NCBI RefSeq assembly: GCF_032598905.1
Contig: NZ_CP122458.1
Span: 9,821,001 to 9,885,000, forward strand
Source: Streptomyces sp. 11x1
GTDB lineage: Bacteria > Actinomycetota > Actinomycetes > Streptomycetales > Streptomycetaceae
DNA: 64,000 nt
Direction: 5' to 3'
Below the pieces are notes generated by a model. That model was not told the origin of the DNA and did not search any database. It was given only the letters and a program-made list of their open reading frames with translations. Positions 52,970 through 60,117 of the stretch are shown here, one piece after another. A program made the translations under genes and the position numbers. The number at the start of each line of letters is the position of its first letter. Position 1 is the first letter of the stretch.

Positions 52970-54397
52970 ATGGTGAGGGAAACCCAGTCGGGTGAGGGCG
53001 TGTCCGTGGAGCTGGACGGCGCGGGGTTGGAGGAGATGTCTTCCGAACCGCTGCTGACCCGGGACTACGAGACGCGTCCGTCGTTGGTGTACGAGCGGCT
53101 GAGGCAGCGGCACGGCGCGGTGGCGCCGGTGGATCTGCTGGGCGTCCCCGCCTGGCTGGTGCTGGGCTACCGCGAGGCGCTGCAGGTGCTCCAGGACGAC
53201 GCCGGCTGGCCCAAGGGCCTGGAGAACTGGCGGGCCAGGACCGAGGGCCGCGTCCCGGCCGACTGGCCGCTCGGCCCCTCCCTGGAGGTCAACCACGTCC
53301 TCATCCAGGGCGGCCCCGGCTACCGCACTCTGCGGACCGCGTGGGACCAGGCGCTCAAGCCCTTCCAGGACCCGCGCAACCCCCAGGCCAAGCGGCTGAA
53401 GACGGCCGTCACCGTCTACGCCGACGAGCTGATCACCCTGATGGGCCAGGCGGGCGGCACGGGGCTGGCGGACCTGTCCGCCCAGTTCTCCCGGCCCCTG
53501 CCGCTGATGGTGGCCAGCCATCTGCTGGGCTTCCCCGGCTCCCAGGGCGACGACGCCCTGATGGACATGTGGCGGGTGCTGGACGCGGGTCCCGACGCGG
53601 GGCCCGCCCTGGACCGGCTGCTCGGCGCGCTGGCGGAACTGGCCGAGCTGAAGCTGAGGACGCCGGGGGAGGACTTCCCCTCCTATCTGCTGGCCGCCCA
53701 CCCCGACCTCTCGCTCGACGAACTGGCCCGCGAACTCTTCATGCTGCTCGGCATGACCTCCGACCACGTCGGCATCCTCGTCTCCAACACGGTCGTCGAG
53801 GTGCTCTCCGGCGAGGACAGCGTGCGGGCCAGCCTCTCCGCCGGCATGGTCCGGGAGGCCATGAACCGGGTCGTCATGCGCAAGCCGCCGCTGGTGAACT
53901 TCGTGCCGAGGTTCGCCGCCGAGGACACCAAGCTCGGCAACTACACGATCCGCGCGGGCGACCCGGTCTGGGTCTCCTCCGCCGCCGCGCACGCGGACCC
54001 GCTCTTCGCCGACCATGTGGCCCCCAGCACCACGGTCAGCACCCGGGCGCACCTGTCCTGGGGCGCCGGCCCGCGCCAGTGCCCGGCGCGCGAGCTGGCC
54101 TCGACGGTCGCGGCGGTCGGCGTGGGCCGCCTGTTCGAGCGGTTCGCCAACCTGGACCTCGCCCTCCCCGTCGACCAACTGCCGTGGCGTTCCTCGCCCT
54201 TCATGCGGGGCCTGCGCTCGCTGCCCGTACGGTACGAACTCGCGCCGACGGCCGAGCGACCGGCGGACGGCGCGGCGGCGGAACCGACGGGGGAGGGGGA
54301 CCCGAGTGCGGCGGAGACGGTGACGCCGGACGCGTCCGCCCGCCAGCGCTCCTCGCTGTGGCGCTACCTCACGGGCCTGATCCGCCCCGGCCGCTGA
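52970..54397 (+). CDS. Atypical cytochrome P450, conservon/CYP157-like, lacking ExxR
   Basis: 475 residues. ATG 52970 follows GGAGGGG. The haem-binding loop reads SWGAGPRQCPARELAS, giving the axial cysteine in the WGAGP..CPA variant seen in conservon-linked P450s. The K-helix region reads MVREAMNRVVMRKPPLV, so the near-universal ExxR pair is not formed (E-A-M-N). The I-helix position has MLLGMTSDHVGILVSN instead of the usual (A/G)GxxT. A 60-residue acidic/proline-rich tail ends in SLWRYLTGLIRPGR. No conservon genes (kinase, roadblock, DUF742, GTPase) accompany it. S. coelicolor CYP157C1 is known to lack ExxR, so such proteins can still fold as P450s. Substrate and activity are unknown. Confidence 0.82.
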   Translation: MVRETQSGEGVSVELDGAGLEEMSSEPLLTRDYETRPSLVYERLRQRHGAVAPVDLLGVPAWLVLGYREALQVLQDDAGWPKGLENWRARTEGRVPADWPLGPSLEVNHVLIQGGPGYRTLRTAWDQALKPFQDPRNPQAKRLKTAVTVYADELITLMGQAGGTGLADLSAQFSRPLPLMVASHLLGFPGSQGDDALMDMWRVLDAGPDAGPALDRLLGALAELAELKLRTPGEDFPSYLLAAHPDLSLDELARELFMLLGMTSDHVGILVSNTVVEVLSGEDSVRASLSAGMVREAMNRVVMRKPPLVNFVPRFAAEDTKLGNYTIRAGDPVWVSSAAAHADPLFADHVAPSTTVSTRAHLSWGAGPRQCPARELASTVAAVGVGRLFERFANLDLALPVDQLPWRSSPFMRGLRSLPVRYELAPTAERPADGAAAEPTGEGDPSAAETVTPDASARQRSSLWRYLTGLIRPGR

Positions 54398-54414
54398 CCG
54401 CCGCTCCGCGCGCC

Positions 54415-54441
54415 CGCCGGGCCGCGCCGACCGGCCCGGCG
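54415..54441. terminator. Hairpin between convergent P450 and amidohydrolase genes
   Basis: CGCCGGGCC (54415-54423) pairs with GGCCCGGCG (54433-54441) around a 9-base loop, directly behind the P450 stop. It may serve both converging genes. Confidence 0.65.
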
Positions 54442-54480
54442 ACGGCAGGGCACGCGCTGGAGGGGGCACCCGCGCCGGTC

Positions 54481-55386
54481 TCAGTCGACCGTGCCCGTGA
54501 GCAGGCGGCGGGGATTGGTGATGCGGAAGGCGTACGCGGTCGGCCCGCCCAGGCCGAAGCCGGGCTGTTGCGGGGGCTCTGCGTAGGGGCGGTCGGAGCC
54601 CTGGACGACGGCGTCGACGCCCAGGGCGCGGACCACGGCTTCGACGGCGGTTGGCCCGTAGGAGGACGTCTCCACGAAGACGCCCGGGTCCACTTCGGCG
54701 TCACTGCCGTCGCCGCGCGCGGCGAAGCGCTCCCCGTGGAGCGGGGCGAGTCCGGCCAGCAGGGCGAAGCAGACCCGCAGCCGGGGGTGGCGGGGGCGGC
54801 CGAAGGCGCGGAAGGCGAACCACGCGGAGTGCATCTGCTGGACGTAGGGGACCATCGCGGGCCACCAGCCGGGCCCCTCGGCGCCGCCGGGTGCGGGACC
54901 GGGGTGGACGAACAGGGGCAGGTCACGCTCTTGGAGGAGGTCGAGGAGTGGGGCGCAGCGGGCGTAACCGACCGCGTCGGCCAGGGCGTTCGCCGGGAGC
55001 TGGAGGCCGACGAAGCCCTGGTCCAGGACCTCTGCGGTGGCCTGGGCGTCGACGTCCCGTACGCAGGCCGCGGCCCACGCGCCGAACGGTTCGGGGAGCG
55101 CGGCGGATCCCTCGTGGTAGGCGTCGAGCAGGGGGCGTGCTTCGGCCGCCGGCAGCCACTCGGCACCGATGGGGGAGGAGAGCGAGACGAGGGCCCGGCC
55201 CAGGCCGTCGCTGTCGGCGAGTGCGGCGCGGCGGGCGATGTCGTGGTCGGCGGACGGCAGCTCGTAGGGCGGCTCACCGTCGAGGTAGAGGGTCCAGCCG
55301 TCCAGGAACGGCGGCTCGCGGCGTGACCTGAGGGCCGCCACCAGCGAGGGGGGCCACAGATGCTGGTGCACGTCGCAGTTGGTCAT
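54481..55386 (-). CDS. Amidohydrolase-family (ACMSD-like) metal-dependent hydrolase
   Basis: 301 residues. ATG 55386 has GGGAGGAG in front. The N-terminal metal motif CDVHQHLWPPS, a central histidine in LPLFVHPGPAP and a late aspartate in VVQGSDRPYAEP fit the amidohydrolase_2 TIM-barrel family, which includes decarboxylases and lactonases. Substrate unknown. It is divergent from the betaine-type ABC operon at 55593. Confidence 0.82.
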   Translation of the reverse strand: MTNCDVHQHLWPPSLVAALRSRREPPFLDGWTLYLDGEPPYELPSADHDIARRAALADSDGLGRALVSLSSPIGAEWLPAAEARPLLDAYHEGSAALPEPFGAWAAACVRDVDAQATAEVLDQGFVGLQLPANALADAVGYARCAPLLDLLQERDLPLFVHPGPAPGGAEGPGWWPAMVPYVQQMHSAWFAFRAFGRPRHPRLRVCFALLAGLAPLHGERFAARGDGSDAEVDPGVFVETSSYGPTAVEAVVRALGVDAVVQGSDRPYAEPPQQPGFGLGGPTAYAFRITNPRRLLTGTVD

Positions 55387-55499
55387 GACGCTCCTCCCAC
55401 CCCGAACCGTACCTCCCCTGCCGTGTCGTCGTGGCCCTTCGCGCAACCGGGCAGAGTCATGAAAGGCGGGTAAATCGGGCGCGTCGAGTGCGGTTCGGT

Positions 55500-55565
55500 G
55501 TGAACGTAACGTGCTGTTCACGTAATTCCATTGACTGCCATTCAGACACCGACAACTCTGAATGG
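55500..55565. promoter_or_regulatory. Two dyads before the betaine-type ABC operon
   Basis: GTGAAC (55500-55505) is inverted at 55516-55521. CCATTCAGA (55538-55546) is inverted perfectly at 55557-55565 with a 10-base spacer. The second dyad ends 27 bases before the TTG start, so it could block transcription or form an mRNA hairpin near the ribosome site. Confidence 0.5.
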
Positions 55566-55592
55566 TCATATGCAGTCGGGTAAGGGGCAGTC

Positions 55593-56810
55593 TTGATCAG
55601 ATTCGACGCGGTGAGCAAAAAGTATCCCAACGGCACGACAGCGGTGGACGACCTGTCCCTGGAGCTGGCCGAGGGCGGCATCACGGTCCTGGTCGGTCCT
55701 TCCGGCTGCGGCAAGACCACCACCCTGCGCATGATCAACCGCATGGTGGAACCGACCGCCGGCACGGTGAGCCTGCGCGGCCGGGACATCCGCGAGGTCA
55801 ACGCGCCCGAGCTGCGCCGGGGCATCGGCTATGTGATCCAGCACGCGGGACTGTTCCCGCACCGCACCATCCTGGACAACATAGCCACGGTTCCGCTGCT
55901 GCTGGGCTGGGGCCGCAAGAAGGCCCGGGCCCGGGCCGCGGAACTGCTGGAACTCGTGGGCCTGCCCGCCGAGATGGCCAAGCGCTACCCCAACCAGCTC
56001 TCCGGCGGGCAGCAGCAGCGCGTCGGCGTGGCCAGGGCGCTGGGCGCCGACCCGCCGGTACTGCTCATGGACGAGCCGTTCAGCGCGGTCGACCCGATCG
56101 TGCGGGCAGAGTTGCAGGCCGAGTTCGTCCGGCTGCAGAAGGAACTCCACAAGACCATCGTGTTCGTCACCCACGACATCGACGAGGCGATCAGACTCGG
56201 CGACAACATCGCCGTGTTCCGCACCGGCGGCAGACTCGCCCAGTTCGACGCCCCCGAGCGGCTCCTCGGCAGCCCTGCCGACGACTTCGTGGCCGACTTC
56301 GTGGGCCAGGACCGGGGCATCCGCCGGCTCTCCTTCGTCGACGCGACCCGACTGCCGCTGCGCGACGGCCCGGTGCTGTCGTCCGCCGCTTCCGTCAGCG
56401 AGGCGCGGGCGGCGAAGACGCCCTGGGTGCTCGTCGTGGACGACGCGCGACGACCGCTCGGCTGGGCCGCCACCGCCGACCTCCCGACGGCCGGCACCCT
56501 CGCCGACGCCACCCTGACCCCCCTCGGCCACTCGTTCAGCCTGGCCGGTGACTCCGCGCGAGCCGCCCTCGACTCGGCCCTCCTCTCACCCGCCCGCCTC
56601 GCCGTGGCCGTCGACGCGCAGGGCGCGGTCGCCGGAGTCGTGGACGCGCATGAACTCTCCACCGCGGCGACCGCGGCGACCGCGGCGACCACGGCGAAGG
56701 GACCGACGGGGGCGGAAGTCCCGGACGTGGACGAGCCCGGTGTCATCGACAAGTCAGCCGCCGTCGACAAGCCCGGCGCCGTCGACACACGAGGCGGTGA
56801 GGACCGATGA
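55593..56810 (+). CDS. opuCA: Glycine betaine/carnitine/choline-type ABC importer ATPase
   Basis: 405 residues. TTG 55593 follows AAGGGG. Walker A GPSGCGKTTT, signature LSGGQQQRVGVARAL, Walker B VLLMDEPFSAVD and the H-loop VTHDIDEA are intact, with the OpuCA/ProV-type segment QHAGLFPHRTILDNIATVP. The C-terminal third has a CBS-like stretch (TPWVLVVDDARRPLGWA ... RLAVAVDAQGAVAGVVD), where such transporters sense ionic strength, then a repetitive tail (ATAATAATTAKG; IDKSAAVDKPGAVD). It overlaps the first permease by ATGA. Confidence 0.88.
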   Translation: MIRFDAVSKKYPNGTTAVDDLSLELAEGGITVLVGPSGCGKTTTLRMINRMVEPTAGTVSLRGRDIREVNAPELRRGIGYVIQHAGLFPHRTILDNIATVPLLLGWGRKKARARAAELLELVGLPAEMAKRYPNQLSGGQQQRVGVARALGADPPVLLMDEPFSAVDPIVRAELQAEFVRLQKELHKTIVFVTHDIDEAIRLGDNIAVFRTGGRLAQFDAPERLLGSPADDFVADFVGQDRGIRRLSFVDATRLPLRDGPVLSSAASVSEARAAKTPWVLVVDDARRPLGWAATADLPTAGTLADATLTPLGHSFSLAGDSARAALDSALLSPARLAVAVDAQGAVAGVVDAHELSTAATAATAATTAKGPTGAEVPDVDEPGVIDKSAAVDKPGAVDTRGGEDR

Positions 56811-57472
56811 CAGGCGACGAACCGCTCGTCAGGTGGCAGTGGATCGTCGATCACACCGGCGAACTCGCCGAGTACACCGGCATCCACCTCAGACTCGGCC
56901 TGCTGCCCGTGCTGTTCGGACTGATCGTCTCCGTGCCGCTCGGCATCCTGTGCCACCGCTGGCGCTGGCTCTACCCGCCGGTGCTGACCGTGTCCAACAT
57001 CCTCTACTCGATCCCGTCGCTCGCCCTGTTCATGATCTTCGTGCGGTACACGGGGCTGACCGAGCAGACCGTGATGATCCCGCTCACGCTCTACACCCTG
57101 TCCGTGCTGGTGCCCAACGTCGTCGACGGCCTCGCCTCGGTCCCCGAGCACGTCCGGCTCGCGGCGACCGCCATGGGCTTCGGCGCCGTACGCAGGGTCG
57201 TCCAGGTCGAGCTGCCGATCGCCGTCCCCGTCGTCATCGCCGGCGTGCGCGTCGCCGCGGTCTCCTCGATCAGCCTCGTCGCCGTGGGACAGCTGATCGG
57301 TCAGGGCGGCCTCGGCTACTACATCACCCGCGGCCTCCAACTCGACTTCCCCACCCCGATCGTCACCGCGATCGCCCTGATCATGTTGCTCGCCCTCGCC
57401 ACCGACGCGTTGCTGGTCCTGGCGCAGCGCCTGCTCACCCCGTGGTCCCGGAACAAGGTGGCGTCGGCATGA
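56807..57472 (+). CDS. opuCB: Glycine betaine-type ABC permease 1
   Basis: 221 residues with five to six membrane helices. The OpuCB/YehW-type segments are HTGELAEYTGIHLRLGLLPV, SNILYSIPSLALFMIFVRYT and the EAA loop LAATAMGFGAVRRVVQVELP. Start and stop overlap with the neighbours (ATGA on both sides). Confidence 0.88.
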   Translation: MTGDEPLVRWQWIVDHTGELAEYTGIHLRLGLLPVLFGLIVSVPLGILCHRWRWLYPPVLTVSNILYSIPSLALFMIFVRYTGLTEQTVMIPLTLYTLSVLVPNVVDGLASVPEHVRLAATAMGFGAVRRVVQVELPIAVPVVIAGVRVAAVSSISLVAVGQLIGQGGLGYYITRGLQLDFPTPIVTAIALIMLLALATDALLVLAQRLLTPWSRNKVASA

Positions 57473-58158
57473 ACGACTTCCTGAACCAGATGCAGCTCGT
57501 GGGCGACTGGCTGACCTCCTCGGCGCAGTGGCACGGCGACGACGGCATCCCCCGGCGGCTCCTGGAACATCTCACCTACAGCGGACTGTCGTTGCTGTTC
57601 GCCGCCCTCATCGGGCTGACGTTCGGACTGCTCGTCGGACACACCGGCCGGGGCGCCTTCGCCGTGGCCAGCGTGGCGAACCTCGCCCGCGCGATCCCCA
57701 CCTTCGGCCTGGTCGTCCTCGTCGTCACGCTCGCCGGGCTCAGCACCGCGCCCGTCCTGGTCGCCCTCGTCGCGCTCGCGGTACCGCCGATCCTCATCAA
57801 CACCTTCGAGGGCGTACGGGGCGTGGACCCCGCCACCCGGGACGCCGCGCGCGGCGTCGGCATGACCGAGTGGGAGGTCCTGACGCGGGTCGAGGTGCCG
57901 ATGGCGCTGCCCCTGATCCTCCTGGGGCTGCGGGTCGCCGCGATCCAGGTCGTGGCCACCGCGACCGTCGCCGCGTACCCGGGCCTCGGCGGTCTGGGCC
58001 GCTACATCGTCGACGGACTCTCCCGCAACGACTACGAGTTGGTCATCGGCGGCTCCACGGTCGTCGTCGTCCTCGCGCTCGTCGTCCAGCTCGTGTTCAC
58101 CGCGTTGCGACGCGTCGTCGTCTCGCCGGGCCTTCGGGTCTCGGCGTCGAAGTCCTGA
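57469..58158 (+). CDS. opuCD: Glycine betaine-type ABC permease 2
   Basis: 229 residues, membrane helices and EAA loop RDAARGVGMTEWEVLTRVEV. The N-terminus includes a soluble segment (DWLTSSAQWHGDDGIPRRLL) before the first helix, as in OpuCD-like permeases. With the preceding permease it forms a heterodimeric channel. The binding-protein gene follows 19 bases later. Confidence 0.87.
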   Translation: MNDFLNQMQLVGDWLTSSAQWHGDDGIPRRLLEHLTYSGLSLLFAALIGLTFGLLVGHTGRGAFAVASVANLARAIPTFGLVVLVVTLAGLSTAPVLVALVALAVPPILINTFEGVRGVDPATRDAARGVGMTEWEVLTRVEVPMALPLILLGLRVAAIQVVATATVAAYPGLGGLGRYIVDGLSRNDYELVIGGSTVVVVLALVVQLVFTALRRVVVSPGLRVSASKS

Positions 58159-58177
58159 AACCAGAGAGGAACATTCC

Positions 58178-59107
58178 ATGCGAGGCATGTACCGAGGCGC
58201 CGCGTTCGGCCTCATCACCGCGCTCACGCTGACCGCCTGCGGCGGGGGCGGCGACAGCGACGACAACCCGCTGGCCGGGGGCGCCGACGGCGGCGGCCGG
58301 TCGATCGTCGTCGGTTCGGCTAACTTCCCCGAGAACCAGCTGCTCGCCGAGATCTACGCGCAGGCCCTGGAGAGCAAGGGCCTGAAGGTGACCCGCAAGT
58401 TCGACATCGGGGCCCGGGAGGTCTACTACGACCAGGTCGTCAAGGGCGGCATCAGCGTCCTCCCCGAGTACAACGGCGCCCTGCTGTCGGTGGCGGTCGA
58501 CAAGAACAGCACCGCGACCAGCACCGAGGACATCAACGCCGAACTGAAGGAGAAACTCCCGTCCTCGGTGGAGATCCTCGACTCCGCAGCGGCCGAGGAC
58601 AAGGACTCGGTGACCGTCACCGCCGAGATCGCCGCCAAGTACAAGCTCAAGACCCTCGCCGACCTCAAGCCCGTCGCGGGCGACATGACGCTCGGTGGCG
58701 GATCGGAGTTCAAGACCCGTACGCAGGGCGGTGTCGGCCTGGAGAAGGTCTACGGCGTCAAGTTCGGCAAGTTCCAGCCGCTCGACGCGGGTGCACAGAG
58801 CACCCTGGTGAAGCTGCTCAAGGACGACAAGGTGCAGGCCGCCAACCTGTACACCACCGACCCCGCCATCGTCGCGGACAAGCTGGTGGTCCTGGAGGAC
58901 CCGAAGAACCTCTTCTCCTCGCAGAACGTCACCCCGCTCGTCTACAAGGCCGCGGTGGACGACAAGGCCAAGGAGGCGCTCAACGCCGTCTCCGCCCAGC
59001 TCACCACCGAGGACCTGCTGGGGATGATGAAGAAGCTCGTCAACGACAAGGAGGACGCCGACTCCGTCGCCGAGGAGTGGCTGAGTTCGGCCGGCCTGGT
59101 GAAGTGA
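58178..59107 (+). CDS. opuCC: Glycine betaine-type substrate-binding lipoprotein (OpuAC/OsmF-like)
   Basis: 309 residues. GAGAGGA precedes ATG 58178. Lipobox LTAC with cysteine near residue 21 is followed by a glycine-rich linker. The domain is OpuAC-type: VVGSANFPENQLLAEIYAQA and YYDQVVKGGISVLPEYNGAL. It delivers a quaternary amine or related osmolyte to the permeases. The four genes form a complete importer; the actual ligand is inferred from the family. Confidence 0.88.
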   Translation: MRGMYRGAAFGLITALTLTACGGGGDSDDNPLAGGADGGGRSIVVGSANFPENQLLAEIYAQALESKGLKVTRKFDIGAREVYYDQVVKGGISVLPEYNGALLSVAVDKNSTATSTEDINAELKEKLPSSVEILDSAAAEDKDSVTVTAEIAAKYKLKTLADLKPVAGDMTLGGGSEFKTRTQGGVGLEKVYGVKFGKFQPLDAGAQSTLVKLLKDDKVQAANLYTTDPAIVADKLVVLEDPKNLFSSQNVTPLVYKAAVDDKAKEALNAVSAQLTTEDLLGMMKKLVNDKEDADSVAEEWLSSAGLVK

Positions 59108-59225
59108 ACCGCGCCGACAGGATCGGCTGCTCCACCACCGGTCACCCCACCCCACCCCGCCCGGCACCGCGCACCCCGCCGGGCGGGGGGAGGGGACCGA
59201 GCACGACGACCGGCTGGAGGACCGG

Positions 59226-60068
59226 ATGACGGACGCCGTGGGCGCGGCCGCGCGGCTTCAGGGGCTCTTCGAAGGACGTCGGCTCACCCCCACCCAGCGC
59301 CGCATCGCGGCCTGTCTGATCCGGCGGGCCGCGGACGCGCCCTACCTGTCCAGCGTGGAACTCGCCCGGGTGGCCGGTGTCAGCCAGCCGTCGGTGACCC
59401 GCTTCGCGGTCGCCCTCGGCTTCGACAACTACCCGGCCCTGCGCGACCACCTGCGGGCGGTCGCGGCCACGGGGCACGGCTTCGACGGGCCCTCGGCCAA
59501 CCCCTATCAACGCGCCGTACAGGCCGAGATCGACAATCTGCGGCACCTGGCGTCCCTGCTCACGGACCCCGAACCCGTCGAACGCGCCGGGCGTCTGCTC
59601 GCTGCCTCCCGGCCCCTCCCGGTGCTCGGCCTGCGCGCCTCCGCGGCCCAGGCGCGCGGCTTCGCCTACTTCGCGGCGAAGGTCCACCCCGACGTACGCC
59701 TCCTCGACGAGGGCGGTTCCCTGCTCGCCGACCGCGTCGACGCCGCCCGCCGGGCCGGCGCGAGCGCGCTGCTGTGTTTCGCGCTGCCCCGCCACCCGCG
59801 TGAACTCCTCGACACGCTCGCCGAGGCCCGCGCCATCGGCCTGACGGTGGTGACCGTCGCCGACGGCACCTTCGCCCCGGTGGCCGCCCACAGCGACGTG
59901 CTGCTCCCCGCCGCCGTGGGCACCGGTCTCGTCTTCGACACCGCCGGCGCCCCCCACCTCCTGGGCCAGGTCCTCCTGGAGGCGATGTGCGACGCGCTGC
60001 CGGACGCCCAGGCCCACCTGGAGGGCTTCGACGCCCAGGCCGCCGCGCGCGGCCTGTTCGTCGACTGA
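59226..60068 (+). CDS. MurR/RpiR-family transcriptional regulator
   Basis: 280 residues. GGAGG precedes ATG 59226. The N-terminal HTH_6 domain is clear (TPTQRRIAACLIRRAADAPY, then SQPSVTRFAVALGFDNYPAL), and the SIS sugar-phosphate-binding domain covers about residues 110-260 (VLGLRASAAQARGFAYFAAK; ALLCFALPRHPRELLDTLAE). Regulators of this family normally sense phosphosugars, but no sugar genes are adjacent; the betaine-type operon ends 118 bases upstream on the same strand. Confidence 0.88.
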   Translation: MTDAVGAAARLQGLFEGRRLTPTQRRIAACLIRRAADAPYLSSVELARVAGVSQPSVTRFAVALGFDNYPALRDHLRAVAATGHGFDGPSANPYQRAVQAEIDNLRHLASLLTDPEPVERAGRLLAASRPLPVLGLRASAAQARGFAYFAAKVHPDVRLLDEGGSLLADRVDAARRAGASALLCFALPRHPRELLDTLAEARAIGLTVVTVADGTFAPVAAHSDVLLPAAVGTGLVFDTAGAPHLLGQVLLEAMCDALPDAQAHLEGFDAQAAARGLFVD

Positions 60069-60069
60069 G

Positions 60070-60097
60070 GGGCCCGGCCGTGCGGACGGACGGGCCC
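60070..60097. terminator. Hairpin between convergent RpiR and kinase genes
   Basis: GGGCCCG (60070-60076) pairs with CGGGCCC (60091-60097), with extra CCG/CGG pairing inside. It lies directly behind the RpiR stop and 21 bases from the kinase stop. Confidence 0.6.
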
Positions 60098-60117
60098 GGC
60101 TCACCCGGTGGCGTGGC

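Noticed and set aside
56650..56700. Short GCGACCGCG repeats as a possible CRISPR or VNTR locus
   Set aside because: Only three to four 9-base units inside the coding sequence of the ATPase tail. This is a simple alanine/threonine coding repeat.
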